A stretch of 27,365 nt of DNA from Pseudomonadota bacterium (GCA_023410905.1 JAEYPL010000297.1:1-27365), one strand, 5' to 3'. Shown: positions 6,617 to 15,245, counted from the first letter of the stretch. The notes: generated from the sequence alone by a model not told the origin. Translations and numbers: made by a program.

Positions 6617-8485
6617 GTGTCCAATTCCAAGATCGTCCTCATCGACCGCCATCCAGGCCGCTCGACCCAGACCCTGGGCATTGCCCGCGCGCTCGGGACC
6701 GACCCGGACCTCATTCACGAGCCCTCGGTCGGCGTGGTGGGCACGAAGGGCGACAGCCAGTGCTATCTCGGCGTTCTGGACAAGGTCGAGGCCGTGCACG
6801 AGCGCCTCAAGGCGAAGATCGGCATGGGGCCCGGTAAGCTCAAGCTGCGCCTCGTCCAGCCCGAGTACACGATCGCGACCTCGGACGGCATCCGCAACGG
6901 CACGCGCGAGATGCGCTATTCGCTCAATGGCCGCGATGTGACCAACGATGCCCTCTGTGAGCATCTCGAGGCCAGCGGTCTCGCCGGCACGATCGCGATC
7001 GTCGCCTGCGACAAGCCGCCGGTCGGCACGCTCGCGGCCCTGCTCGAGCACAACCAGCCGTCCATCATCATGTCGGACGGCTCCATCCATCCCGGTCACG
7101 ATCCGAAGACGGGCGAGACGATCGATCTCGTGACCGCCTATCAGGTCGCCGGACATCCGGATGCCGAATACCGCAATCACATTTCTTGCCATGCCTGCCC
7201 CGGCATCGGCAGCTGCGGCGGCATCTTCACGTACAACACCATGCAGACGTTCATCGGCGTCGTCGGCATGCAGCCGCTGCAGATGGTGGCGCCGCCGTCC
7301 GACGATCCGCGCCGCGTGAACGAGTTCGCCGACGAGCTCGTCGAGCACCTCGCGATGATGATGGAGAAGGACATCAAGCCGCGCGACATCGTCGTGCGCG
7401 ACTCGCTCCGCAATGCCGTGATTGTCGCCATGGCCATCGGCGGATCGACGAACGTGACGCTGCACGCGCCGGAGATCGCGCGCGCCGCCGGCTATGCCGA
7501 TTTCTGGAAAGAGATCATGACGCCGGAGGAGTTCAATCACCTCTCGCAGAACATCGTGCCCGTGCTCACGGACGCGCGGCCCTACGGCAAGTATTCCATG
7601 GTCGACATCGACGCCATGGGCGGCGTGCAGGTGATCGTGCGCGAGTTGCTCGATGCGGGCTTGCTCAACGGCAATGTGCTCACCTGTACGGGCGAGACGC
7701 TCGCACAGCAGGTCGAGCGCCTTGGCGCCAAGAAGGCCGACGGCAAGGTCATCTATCCGGTCGAGAAGCCCTACAAGCCGACGGGTGGCCTGCGCGTGCT
7801 CGGCGGTAATCTCTCGCCGGAGTTCTCCGCGATCCTCAAACTCGCGGGCGTCGAGGGCGGTCTCGAGGACAACATCTTCCGCGGCAAGGCGCGCGTTTTC
7901 GAAGGCGAGCAGGGCTTGCTCAACGCGCTCGACAGCGCACCGGATCAGTTCCAGAACCACGATACCGTCATCGTGCGCTATGAGGGGCCGAGCGGCGCAC
8001 CTGGCATGCCCGAGATGCTCGATCCGACTTCGCGCATCACGGCGCTTTGCCGCGAACGTGGTATTGTCGTCGCCCTCATGACGGACGCGCGTTTCTCCGG
8101 CGGCTCCGTCGGCCTCGTCATCGGCCACGTCGGCCCCGAGGCGGCACTCGGCGGTCCGATTGCCTTCATCGAGGACGGCGACGAGATCGTCATCGACCTC
8201 AACAAGAACGAGCTGAACTGCACCGCGCTGAGCGATCCTGCCATCGTCGCAAAGCGCAAGGCGGCGTGGGAGAAGGTCGTTGCAGCCAATGGCGGTGTGC
8301 ATCCGAACTGCGGTGCGGCCGATACGCGGCTTCTCCATCGTGCGCGCCACACGGCTGTGCCGGCAACGCGCGGCGGCGGTCTGCACCCCAACCGCGAGGT
8401 GTGGGTGCGCGATCAGCGCGAAGCGACGCGCTCGGGCCACGTGCCGAAGAACAAGTACCGTCCGGATGCCGCGAAGGCATTCTGA
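6617..8485 (+). CDS. ilvD: IlvD/Edd family dehydratase (dihydroxy-acid dehydratase-like)
   Basis: A 622-residue protein starting at GTG 6617, with GGAAGGAG just upstream. The three presumed 2Fe-2S ligands are Cys49 (DSQCYLG), Cys131 (VACDKPPVG) and Cys200 (CPGIGSCGG). Asp132 and Lys133 after the second Cys fit the Mg-binding Asp and carbamylated Lys of the family. DARFSGGSVGLVIGHVGPEA carries the catalytic Ser. The family dehydrates dihydroxy acids: IlvD in valine/isoleucine synthesis, others acting on sugar acids. The sequence departs from canonical IlvD (CDKPPVG instead of CDKxxPG, about 14 extra residues between the first two Cys, an odd C-terminal tail), so a sugar-acid substrate is possible. 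Family membership is sure, the gene symbol less so. Confidence 0.8.
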   Translation: MSNSKIVLIDRHPGRSTQTLGIARALGTDPDLIHEPSVGVVGTKGDSQCYLGVLDKVEAVHERLKAKIGMGPGKLKLRLVQPEYTIATSDGIRNGTREMRYSLNGRDVTNDALCEHLEASGLAGTIAIVACDKPPVGTLAALLEHNQPSIIMSDGSIHPGHDPKTGETIDLVTAYQVAGHPDAEYRNHISCHACPGIGSCGGIFTYNTMQTFIGVVGMQPLQMVAPPSDDPRRVNEFADELVEHLAMMMEKDIKPRDIVVRDSLRNAVIVAMAIGGSTNVTLHAPEIARAAGYADFWKEIMTPEEFNHLSQNIVPVLTDARPYGKYSMVDIDAMGGVQVIVRELLDAGLLNGNVLTCTGETLAQQVERLGAKKADGKVIYPVEKPYKPTGGLRVLGGNLSPEFSAILKLAGVEGGLEDNIFRGKARVFEGEQGLLNALDSAPDQFQNHDTVIVRYEGPSGAPGMPEMLDPTSRITALCRERGIVVALMTDARFSGGSVGLVIGHVGPEAALGGPIAFIEDGDEIVIDLNKNELNCTALSDPAIVAKRKAAWEKVVAANGGVHPNCGAADTRLLHRARHTAVPATRGGGLHPNREVWVRDQREATRSGHVPKNKYRPDAAKAF

Positions 8486-8499
8486 CGGCATTCTGGGGA

Positions 8500-8521
8500 C
8501 CGGGCGGTGAAGGCCGCCCGG
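8500..8521 (+). promoter_or_regulatory. Perfect hairpin upstream of the phosphatase start
   Basis: CCGGGCGG (8500-8507) pairs perfectly with CCGCCCGG (8514-8521); the loop is TGAAGG. No T-tract follows, so it is not a typical terminator. The only good purine-rich ribosome site near ATG 8531 is the loop GAAGG, so the hairpin may modulate translation of the phosphatase or trim readthrough from ilvD. Confidence 0.4.
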
Positions 8522-8530
8522 CATTGAGTC

Positions 8531-9109
8531 ATGAAGCCGATCGGCGTTTCATTGCTCACGATCTGCGGGATCGATGAGCTTCCCGAGCACGGACCACGCG
8601 CGGTGACGCACGTGCTGTCTCTGCTAGATCCGAACTGGCCGGAACTCACGAGTTTCGGCGGCTATGGCGAGCACCGCCGCACGACGCTGCGCTTTCACGA
8701 CATCATCGATCCGGGATACGGGCGCGTGCTGCCGACGCGCGAGCATGTCGGCGAGATCCTCGACTTCGGCAGCCAGCTCGCGGCGGAGGCCGAGGCGCGC
8801 TCGGACCGCCATCTGCTCGTGCACTGCCACATGGGCATCTCGCGCTCGACCGCGGCCATGCTCTCGCTCATGGCGCAGGTCAATCCCGAGGAAGGCGAGG
8901 ATCAGCTTTTCGAGCGCTTGCGTGCGATCCGTCCGCAGGCCTGGCCGAACTCGCTCATGGTCGGCTATGCCGATGACATTCTCGGTCGCGACGGCCGGCT
9001 CGTTGCAGCGCTGCGTCGGCACTACGGCTTTCAGGTCCGCGCCAAACCTCAGTACGTGGATTGGATGACGCAGCTCGGTCGCGTGCGCGAGCTGGACATG
9101 GCGGAGTGA
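8531..9109 (+). CDS. Cysteine-based protein tyrosine/dual-specificity phosphatase family protein
   Basis: A 192-residue soluble protein. The P-loop is VHCHMGISRSTAAM with nucleophile Cys99 and phosphate-binding Arg105, the CxxxxxR(S/T) signature of tyrosine and dual-specificity phosphatases. A possible general acid lies in HDIIDPGYG (about 56-64). Substrate unknown. It follows ilvD by 45 bp on the same strand with a perfect hairpin between them, so readthrough from ilvD is likely. The ribosome site before ATG 8531 is poor apart from GAAGG in the hairpin loop. Confidence 0.82.
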   Translation: MKPIGVSLLTICGIDELPEHGPRAVTHVLSLLDPNWPELTSFGGYGEHRRTTLRFHDIIDPGYGRVLPTREHVGEILDFGSQLAAEAEARSDRHLLVHCHMGISRSTAAMLSLMAQVNPEEGEDQLFERLRAIRPQAWPNSLMVGYADDILGRDGRLVAALRRHYGFQVRAKPQYVDWMTQLGRVRELDMAE

Positions 9110-9213
9110 GCTATCCTTCGGTGAGCTGCTGATTGGCGCCCCGAATGCGCGCCGGCCGCATGGCCGCCGCGGGCATAGCAAGACGTACTGGTATTGGTTG
9201 CGGCACTAAAAAC

Positions 9214-10602
9214 TCATCGCGGCACCGGTCTTGGAATGGGCTGCGGTGCCTGCTGCGTCGGAGCAGGCGCGGGTTCCGTTGCTGCGGGCGTAACCGGCGG
9301 CGTCGGTTGCGCCGGTCGGCTGATCGGCGGCCAAGTGATGTCGTCGGCACGACCATCTTTGGGCTCGAGCCGCTCGCCTTTTACGAGCACGCGGAAAAAC
9401 GGCGTCTGGCTCGGGAGCGCGCGGCGCGGTTGGACGCCGGGCGTTGCCGCCGTCGAGATCGTACGCGACAGCGTAAGGCCACCGGGGATCTCGCGGACGA
9501 GAACTTCGCCCGGCTGGCTGCCTCGATCGTTGGCGACGCGCCGCGCGAGGAGCGCCATAAGGCTTCCGGGAATCGCAGGGCGTGGCAGATCGATGGTCGC
9601 CTGCTCCTGGCGGCCGGATGTGCCCGCATCCGTAATGGTCACGCGACTGCTATCGGCCTTGAGTTCACCTTCCGACGACTGCTGAGCGGGCCGCGCTGCC
9701 GTCTTGGCGCCTGGGGCCGCCGCGTCTGGTGTCCGCGCCGAAGTGGAGGGCTGCGGCGCGGTGCGCAATGGCCGTATGAGGCGCTGTTCGGCTTCGGCGC
9801 CGGCAAGCGGGATCGAGCGCTGGGCGCGCGCCTGCACGAGGTCACGCTTCAGCTCACGCTCGACGAAGTGCGCGACCTTCCGATTGCCGGCCGGCGTGAA
9901 CGTGATGCCGTCGCCCTGGCGCAGCAGGCGGTTCGTGCCAGTAAGGTCCGGCCCATAGGGATCATATCGGCCGTCCTGGTTCGCGGTTGCCGCGTAGATG
10001 TCGATCATCTTCTGGCCGGCGGCATAAGCGCGTTCGCGTAGGACACCGTTGATTGCCTGCAATTCGTCGCTGATGTCCGGCCGCCGCACGATCGGCAGGC
10101 CAACCCAGTACACCGCGATGCGCTGGGCCCTGAAGGCGCGGATGATGCGATCGAGGCGCCGCCCATATTCCTGCTGCCAAACATCGGAGCCGACAGGCGC
10201 GCGGCGGCCATTGGCGAGCCGCATGGGATAGCGGTCGTTGAGACCGATCTGAATGACGATAATGTGCGCATTGCTGCGCGCGAGCTCGCTCACGATCTCG
10301 CTGACATCCTCCTCGAAGCTGCCGCGCAGCAGGCTTTGAATGGGCCGGTGACGTCTTTGCACGGAGACGCGCGGCTCATCGGCAAGCTGATCGACCAGTC
10401 CTGTGAGCAGGCCTTCGGCCAGCACGTCGCCCCATACTTCGAGCCGATAGGTGTTGTTGTCGGGAAAGGGCGTGATGTAGCTCGTCGACAGCGCAGGGCC
10501 CTGGGCCAAAGCGGAATTCGATGCTGCGCTGAGAAAGAGCGCCGACAACAAGCCGCAGGCGACGCCGAGCCTGCCCCAGCGACTTCTCGACGGCCTGCTC
10601 AT
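9214..10602 (-). CDS. DUF459 SGNH-hydrolase-like exported protein, apparently lacking catalytic Ser and His
   Basis: A 462-residue protein with a signal peptide (MSRPSRSRW, then a hydrophobic stretch ending ALAQ at about 31-34). An SGNH/DUF459-like domain covers about 52-255: block I is VWGDVLAEGLL, block III IQIGLNDRYPM, block V DGITFTPAGNRKVAHF. In active SGNH enzymes block I is GDS and block V is DxxH. Here the Ser position is Val60 (GTG) and the His position is Thr234 (ACG), so ester hydrolysis is doubtful. The C-terminal half is low-complexity and Pro/Ala-rich. ATG 10602 has GGAAGA nearby; an upstream GTG/ATG around 10629 would overlap the previous gene. It follows the lytic transglycosylase by 10 bp, suggesting an envelope role, perhaps binding glycans. 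Confidence 0.82.
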   Translation of the reverse strand: MSRPSRSRWGRLGVACGLLSALFLSAASNSALAQGPALSTSYITPFPDNNTYRLEVWGDVLAEGLLTGLVDQLADEPRVSVQRRHRPIQSLLRGSFEEDVSEIVSELARSNAHIIVIQIGLNDRYPMRLANGRRAPVGSDVWQQEYGRRLDRIIRAFRAQRIAVYWVGLPIVRRPDISDELQAINGVLRERAYAAGQKMIDIYAATANQDGRYDPYGPDLTGTNRLLRQGDGITFTPAGNRKVAHFVERELKRDLVQARAQRSIPLAGAEAEQRLIRPLRTAPQPSTSARTPDAAAPGAKTAARPAQQSSEGELKADSSRVTITDAGTSGRQEQATIDLPRPAIPGSLMALLARRVANDRGSQPGEVLVREIPGGLTLSRTISTAATPGVQPRRALPSQTPFFRVLVKGERLEPKDGRADDITWPPISRPAQPTPPVTPAATEPAPAPTQQAPQPIPRPVPR

Positions 10603-10612
10603 GCGTCTTCCG

Positions 10613-11884
10613 TCACCGCCCATCGGCAAGGCCCTTGCGAAGATGCTCCAGCACTTCCTGGCGCGGCCAGCACCCGACTTTGATACGCGCGCCGCGCTCG
10701 TACTGCCCGATCTGCCAGCGCGTATTGGAGCCGATCTTACCGTCGATCTTGTCGATGGCCGCGCCGCGCCGCTTGAGCTGCTCTTGTATCTCGGCGATCT
10801 CCCGGTCGGGAAGCTGGCGGATCTGGGTCCAGGATGTCCTGAAATCGCCGCCGCCAGCTATGCGATCCGAGAGGTGCCCGACGAATGTGGCATAGAGATC
10901 GGACATGTTGTAGGCCCGAATGGCCTTGAAGTTTTCGGTCGCGAGGAATGACGGTCCGAAGGCGCCGGCCGGCGACATGAGGTAGGCCTCGTGCGCGAGA
11001 TGCGCGCGCGCGAATGGCTTGCCATCGGCGCGGGTGATGCCGAGCTTGACCCATTCGCCGATCGGACGGCTGTTGGCTGGACCTTCCTGTGCGCAGTCGA
11101 CGCCGTTGCCGAGGTGCACCTCGATGCCCCAGGGCAGACCTTTGATCCAACCTTTCTGCTTGAGCTGTTTCGCTGCAGAGCCGAGCGCGTCGGCGGTCGA
11201 GCCGAAGAGATCGAGCTTGCCGTCGCGATCGAGATCGACGCCCGAGCCGTAGAACTCCGACGGCATGAACTGCGTGAGGCCCATGGCGCCGGCCCAGGAG
11301 CCGCGCATCTCGTCGCGCTTGAGAATGCGGTCTTGAAGTATTCGCAGGGCGTGAATCAGCTCGTCGCGGAACAGGTCTGGCCTGCGCCCGACATAGGCCT
11401 GCGTTGCGAGCACGCGGATCACGTCATGGCGCGAGCGATGGCTGCCGAAAGCGGTCTCGCGGCCCCAGATGGCCAGCACGATCGCGCGATCGACCTCGAT
11501 CTCGGCCTCGACTCGATCGAGGATCGCCTTATGGCGTTCGGCGAGATCGCGGCCCTGGCGCGCAAGCCGCATGATCTGCTCGCGGTTGATGTACTGCTCG
11601 GGCGTGCGGCTGAACTCGGCTTGTCCGGATGGGCGCGTCTCCGGCTTCTCCGGCAGCACAAGATCGGGGAGCGAATAGTCGGGCACGATCCCGGCAAAGG
11701 CGCCGTCGAAAGTCTTGCGTGTGATGCCGGCACGCTGGGCGTCCGCCCAGAAACTCTCGAGCCACGTGGCAAAAGGCGGGCGCGACTGTGCTTTCGCCGT
11801 TGGAGCCATGGCGAGCATCATCATTGCGACGACCATCACCGTCGTCACCGCCACAAGCCGCCCGGCTCTCCAGCCACCATCCAA
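10613..11884 (-). CDS. Lytic murein transglycosylase, MltB-like (GH103)
   Basis: A 423-residue exported protein. The signal peptide runs to about residue 33 (APTAKAQ) with no lipobox, so it is a soluble periplasmic form rather than a lipoprotein. The transglycosylase domain contains AIWGRETAFG with catalytic Glu143 and GSWAGAMGLTQFMPS, both hallmark motifs of the SltB/MltB family. A C-terminal peptidoglycan-binding domain (about 358-415) has IQEQLKRRGAAIDKIDGKIG. The enzyme cleaves the MurNAc-GlcNAc bond to make 1,6-anhydro-MurNAc ends. The start is a TTG at 11884 supported by GAGGAAGG 7 bases upstream. TATGAT at 11936-11931 could be its -10 box. It lies between galE and the DUF459 gene, all on one strand. 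Confidence 0.9.
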   Translation of the reverse strand: MDGGWRAGRLVAVTTVMVVAMMMLAMAPTAKAQSRPPFATWLESFWADAQRAGITRKTFDGAFAGIVPDYSLPDLVLPEKPETRPSGQAEFSRTPEQYINREQIMRLARQGRDLAERHKAILDRVEAEIEVDRAIVLAIWGRETAFGSHRSRHDVIRVLATQAYVGRRPDLFRDELIHALRILQDRILKRDEMRGSWAGAMGLTQFMPSEFYGSGVDLDRDGKLDLFGSTADALGSAAKQLKQKGWIKGLPWGIEVHLGNGVDCAQEGPANSRPIGEWVKLGITRADGKPFARAHLAHEAYLMSPAGAFGPSFLATENFKAIRAYNMSDLYATFVGHLSDRIAGGGDFRTSWTQIRQLPDREIAEIQEQLKRRGAAIDKIDGKIGSNTRWQIGQYERGARIKVGCWPRQEVLEHLRKGLADGR

Positions 11885-11992
11885 AAGTCAGCCTTCCTCG
11901 CCACACGCACCCGACTCAACGAGTGCTGCCATCATAGCCGAGAGAGGCCAGCCGAAGCGGGCCATTTTGGGGCCGCGACAGCCGCTGCCGCG

Positions 11993-12982
11993 TCAGGTGT
12001 TGGTGCGCTGAGCGAGCTTGCGCTCCCAGGCGAGCGCCTCGGTGACGATCTTGTCGAGATCATCGTGCGCCGGCACCCAGCCGAGCTCGGCGCGAATACG
12101 GTCGGAGGCGGCCACGATCGATGCCGGATCGCCTGGGCGGCGGGCCGCGAGACGGACCTCGAAATCGACGGCTGAGACGCGCTTCACGGCGTCGATGACC
12201 TCCAGCACGGAGTACCCCTTGGAGTATCCGCAGTTCAGAACGCGGCTCGTGCCGCCGCCGCTCAGGTGGGCGAGGGCTGCCATGTGCGCCTCGGCGAGGT
12301 CCGTGACGTGGATGTAGTCGCGCACGCACGTGCCGTCGTGCGTCGGATAGTCCGTGCCGAACACCTCCATGTACGGCCGCTTGCCGAGCGCGGCCTCCGA
12401 GGCGACCTTGATGAGATGCGTCGCGCGCGGTGTCGACTGGCCGGAGCGGCCGGCCGGATCGGCGCCAGCGACATTGAAGTAGCGCAGCGCCACATAGCGC
12501 AGAGGATGCGCGCGGGCCGTATCCGCAAGCATGATCTCCGTCATGAGCTTGGAGGCGCCGTAGGGCGAAACCGGGCTGAGGTTCGCGTCCTCGGGCACGG
12601 GCGTCACGGCCGGGTTGCCGTACACGGCGGCGGTGGACGAGAAAATGAACTTGTCGACACCGGCAGCGACCGCAGCCGCAATGAGGCTGCGCGATTTGAC
12701 CGTATTGTTGAGATAGTAGCCGAGCGGGTCGGCGACGGATTCCGGCACCACGATCGAGCCTGCGAAATGGATGATCGCCTCGACGGCGTGGTCTTTCAAA
12801 AGGCGGGTGACCAGTGCTTCGTCGCCTGTATCACCCTCGACGAGTGTCGCGCGCGGGTCGATTGCCCAGCGAAATCCGGTTGAGAGATTGTCGAGCACGA
12901 CAACCTCATGGCCGGCATCGGCAAGCGCCAGAACCATGTGGCTGCCGATGTAGCCGGCACCACCCGTGACCAGGATACTCAT
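11993..12982 (-). CDS. galE: UDP-glucose 4-epimerase
   Basis: A 329-residue extended short-chain dehydrogenase. The NAD-binding fingerprint GGAGYIGSH is at residues 7-15, the catalytic Ser/Thr region is FSSTAAVYG, and the Tyr-Lys pair is YGASK (Tyr141, Lys145). ALRYFNVAGADP and later PAR-like segments match GalE. It interconverts UDP-glucose and UDP-galactose in the cytoplasm to supply exopolysaccharide and lipopolysaccharide sugars. It diverges from galU, which makes its substrate, across 158 bp. The length is usual for the family. It could act on other UDP-sugars, but the GalE call is strong. Confidence 0.92.
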   Translation of the reverse strand: MSILVTGGAGYIGSHMVLALADAGHEVVVLDNLSTGFRWAIDPRATLVEGDTGDEALVTRLLKDHAVEAIIHFAGSIVVPESVADPLGYYLNNTVKSRSLIAAAVAAGVDKFIFSSTAAVYGNPAVTPVPEDANLSPVSPYGASKLMTEIMLADTARAHPLRYVALRYFNVAGADPAGRSGQSTPRATHLIKVASEAALGKRPYMEVFGTDYPTHDGTCVRDYIHVTDLAEAHMAALAHLSGGGTSRVLNCGYSKGYSVLEVIDAVKRVSAVDFEVRLAARRPGDPASIVAASDRIRAELGWVPAHDDLDKIVTEALAWERKLAQRTNT

Positions 12983-13056
12983 CGGCGCGGAAGCCTTTCT
13001 GGAATGGAACTAACGTGGGCTGGAAATAATTGGTCCACCAGTGTCGAATGGCTTAG

Positions 13057-13087
13057 TTGCCGGTATTCATACTGTCGATGCTAAAAT
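13057..13087 (+). promoter_or_regulatory. Candidate promoter for galU
   Basis: TAAAAT (13082-13087) is preceded by TG one base upstream, as in extended -10 promoters. TTGCCG (13057-13062) is a possible -35, although the 19-base spacer is long. It lies about 54 bases before the galU ATG in the AT-richer divergent galE-galU gap. Confidence 0.3.
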
Positions 13088-13140
13088 AGCCCCATCGTTA
13101 CCCAATTGCGCGGTGTCACGCGCCTCGGAGTACTCCCCCA

Positions 13141-14028
13141 ATGACGACCCCGCTCAAGCCCATTCGCAAGGCCGTATTTCCCGTTGCAGGTCTCGGTACA
13201 CGCTTTCTGCCCGCCACCAAGGCCGTGCCGAAGGAGATGCTGACCGTCGTCGACAGGCCGGTCATACAACATGTCGTCGACGAGGCGCGTGCTGCGGGCA
13301 TCGAGCACTTCGTCTTCGTGACCGGGCGCGGCAAGGCGGTCATCGAGGATCATTTCGACAGCCAGTTCGAGTTGGAGCGCACGCTCGCCGATCGCGGCAA
13401 GAAAGCCGAGCTCGATCAGCTCATGTCCGAGCTGCCGGCCGCCGGACAGGCGAGCTTCACGCGTCAGCAGGCGCCGCTCGGGCTCGGCCATGCCGTCTGG
13501 TGTGCGCGCGAGATTGTCGGCGACGAGCCCTTTGCCGTCCTGCTGCCCGACATGCTTCATCATGCCGACAAGCCGTGCCTCGCCGAGATGATCGAGGCCT
13601 ATAACGCGCACGGCGGCAACCACATTGCAGTCGCGCCTGTGCCGGATGACCAGACGCATATGTATGGCATTGTCGGCGTCGAGGATCGCTCTGCCAAGGT
13701 CTCGAAGATCACGAGCATGGTCGAGAAGCCGCCGAAGGGTACCGCGCCCTCGAACCTGCACGTCACCGGCCGCTACATTCTCCAGCCGCAGATTTTCGAT
13801 CTGCTCGCCAAGCAGGAGCGCGGTGCGGGCAACGAGATCCAGCTCACGGATGCCATGATCCGCCTCGCCGCGACGCCGGGCCAGAACTTCTTCGCCGATC
13901 GCTTCGACGGCAAGATTTACGACACCGGCTCGAAGATCGGCTTCCTCACAGCGAACGTCGCCTACGCGCTCGCGCGCCCGGATATCGCACCGGCGCTGAA
14001 GGCCGAGATCAAAGCGCTGATCGGCTGA
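13141..14028 (+). CDS. galU: UTP-glucose-1-phosphate uridylyltransferase
   Basis: A 295-residue protein of normal GalU length. The N-terminal nucleotide-binding signature is FPVAGLGTRFLPATKAVPKEML (about 14-35), followed by VDRPVIQHVVDEA. Later segments LGLGHAVWCA, LLPDML, MVEKP and YDTGSKIGFLTANVAYAL are all GalU marks. It makes UDP-glucose from UTP and glucose-1-phosphate in the cytoplasm. ATG 13141 is preceded by CGGAG. It is divergent from galE and 9 bp upstream of the rhodanese gene, which is probably co-transcribed. Confidence 0.95.
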   Translation: MTTPLKPIRKAVFPVAGLGTRFLPATKAVPKEMLTVVDRPVIQHVVDEARAAGIEHFVFVTGRGKAVIEDHFDSQFELERTLADRGKKAELDQLMSELPAAGQASFTRQQAPLGLGHAVWCAREIVGDEPFAVLLPDMLHHADKPCLAEMIEAYNAHGGNHIAVAPVPDDQTHMYGIVGVEDRSAKVSKITSMVEKPPKGTAPSNLHVTGRYILQPQIFDLLAKQERGAGNEIQLTDAMIRLAATPGQNFFADRFDGKIYDTGSKIGFLTANVAYALARPDIAPALKAEIKALIG

Positions 14029-14037
14029 GCGCGACAC

Positions 14038-14874
14038 ATGAGTTCGTCACACGCCGGTGCGGCCAATCCCGATCTGCTGTGGTCGGCCGAAAAGCTCCGC
14101 GATGCTTTGGGCACGCCAGGGCTTTCGATCGTCGATACGCGACAGGCCGAGCACTTTGCTTCGGGGCGCATTCCGGGCGCCCGCCACTTCGATCCGTATT
14201 TCGTCAACTGCGATGATACGGATCCGGCGCCGCTCGCCTCGTTCGCGCGCATGTGGGGGAACATGCTCGGCTGGCGCGGCGTGAAATCCACTGACACCAT
14301 CGTCTTCTATGGCGCCTTCACCGACATGTGCGCGGCGCGTGGCTTCTGGTTCGCCGAATACCTCGGCGTCGAGAATGTGCACGTGCTCGATGGCGGCATC
14401 AAAGCCTGGGCGGATGCGGGCCTGCCGATCGAACGCGACAGCCGGCCGCCATCGCCCGTGAAGTTCCTCGCTGAGCCTGTGTCGGAGCGCGTCGCCACAT
14501 ACGCGAGCATTCTCGAAGCGATGCACGATCCGCAAAGCCTCATCCTCGACAACCGCAGTCCGGCAGAGTTCACGGGCGCGGATCGGCGCGCGAAGTACGG
14601 CGGCGCCGTGCCGAGTGCCGTCAACTGCGATTGGGAGAATCTCTACGACCACGCGACGGGCCTTCTGAAATCCCCCGCCGAGCTTCGCGCGATTTTCGAA
14701 GCACACGGCGCGACGCCCGACAAGAAAATAACCGTCTACTGCAATACCGGCTTCCGCTCGGCTCATGCATATCTGGCTATGCGCCTGCTCGGCTATCCAC
14801 ACGTGCGCAACTACGTTGGCTCCTGGCAGGAGTGGGGCAATCGCGAGGGCCTGCCGATCGCACGGCGGGAATGA
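14038..14874 (+). CDS. sseA: Two-domain sulfurtransferase (rhodanese / 3-mercaptopyruvate sulfurtransferase family)
   Basis: A 278-residue protein with two rhodanese domains. The inactive N-terminal copy carries LSIVDTRQAEHF and GRIPGARHFDPYF. The C-terminal copy carries LILDNRSPAEFTG and the active-site loop VYCNTGFRSAHAYL with Cys235. The family moves sulfur from thiosulfate or 3-mercaptopyruvate to an acceptor. The loop CNTGFR differs from the mercaptopyruvate type CGSGVT, so donor preference is open and the gene symbol is tentative. It starts 9 bp after galU. Confidence 0.85.
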   Translation: MSSSHAGAANPDLLWSAEKLRDALGTPGLSIVDTRQAEHFASGRIPGARHFDPYFVNCDDTDPAPLASFARMWGNMLGWRGVKSTDTIVFYGAFTDMCAARGFWFAEYLGVENVHVLDGGIKAWADAGLPIERDSRPPSPVKFLAEPVSERVATYASILEAMHDPQSLILDNRSPAEFTGADRRAKYGGAVPSAVNCDWENLYDHATGLLKSPAELRAIFEAHGATPDKKITVYCNTGFRSAHAYLAMRLLGYPHVRNYVGSWQEWGNREGLPIARRE

Positions 14875-14984
14875 GCCCGATTTTTCCTCCGCTGACGCTC
14901 CCCTGATGGGCGCCTGACGCGCTGAGCGCACGTTCGCCTCCGTCACCGCGGGCCCATGGCTGCCCGCTGCCATCGGAGGACATC

Positions 14985-15170
14985 ATGCGGAACTCTCGAT
15001 TTGATGCGCGCGGCCCGGCTCCCTTGCTCCAGAGCGCCTGTGCGGTCGTCTCGGCACTGCTGCTCGTCGGTGTGTTGGCTTATGCGATCGTTGTCGGCCC
15101 GGGCACGGAGACTGCCGCGGATCAGGGTGGCGATATGGAGATTGCCCTCCGCCTGCGGCTGCAGCGCTAG
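14985..15170 (+). CDS. Small single-helix membrane protein, hypothetical
   Basis: A 61-residue open frame with a strong ribosome site (GGAGGA, 4-5 bases before ATG 14985). One hydrophobic helix lies at about 15-40 (from CAVVSALLLVGVLAYAIVV), with a basic N-terminus that predicts an inside tail, and an odd Arg/Leu-rich end. No known family is recognised. It lies between the rhodanese and the TRAP transporter on the same strand. A second small one-helix protein with a similar VLAYA core follows the TRAP genes. It is probably real because of the ribosome site and membrane helix, but this is unproven. Confidence 0.5.
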   Translation: MRNSRFDARGPAPLLQSACAVVSALLLVGVLAYAIVVGPGTETAADQGGDMEIALRLRLQR

Positions 15171-15245
15171 CGGAGCCGATGGCCAAGCCTCCTCGCTCAT
15201 CATCGTATGTCCGGACCAGTCTGCAGCACCGGCCCTTCCTCCCCG

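Noticed and set aside
6533..8524. Very long minus-strand frame (1088 codons in total) that extends the DJ-1 gene upstream
   Set aside because: This part is antisense to the whole ilvD gene, Asp/Arg/His-rich and without recognisable motifs: a high-GC antisense open frame, not an N-terminal extension.
10991..12175. 394-codon plus-strand frame across the lytic transglycosylase
   Set aside because: Antisense to mltB and the end of galE, no motifs; mltB has clear catalytic and binding motifs on the other strand.
13127..13136. Palindrome GGAGTACTCC overlapping the galU ribosome site as a regulatory hairpin
   Set aside because: Without a loop it can form only a 3-bp stem; a protein-binding site is possible but a single 10-bp palindrome is weak evidence.
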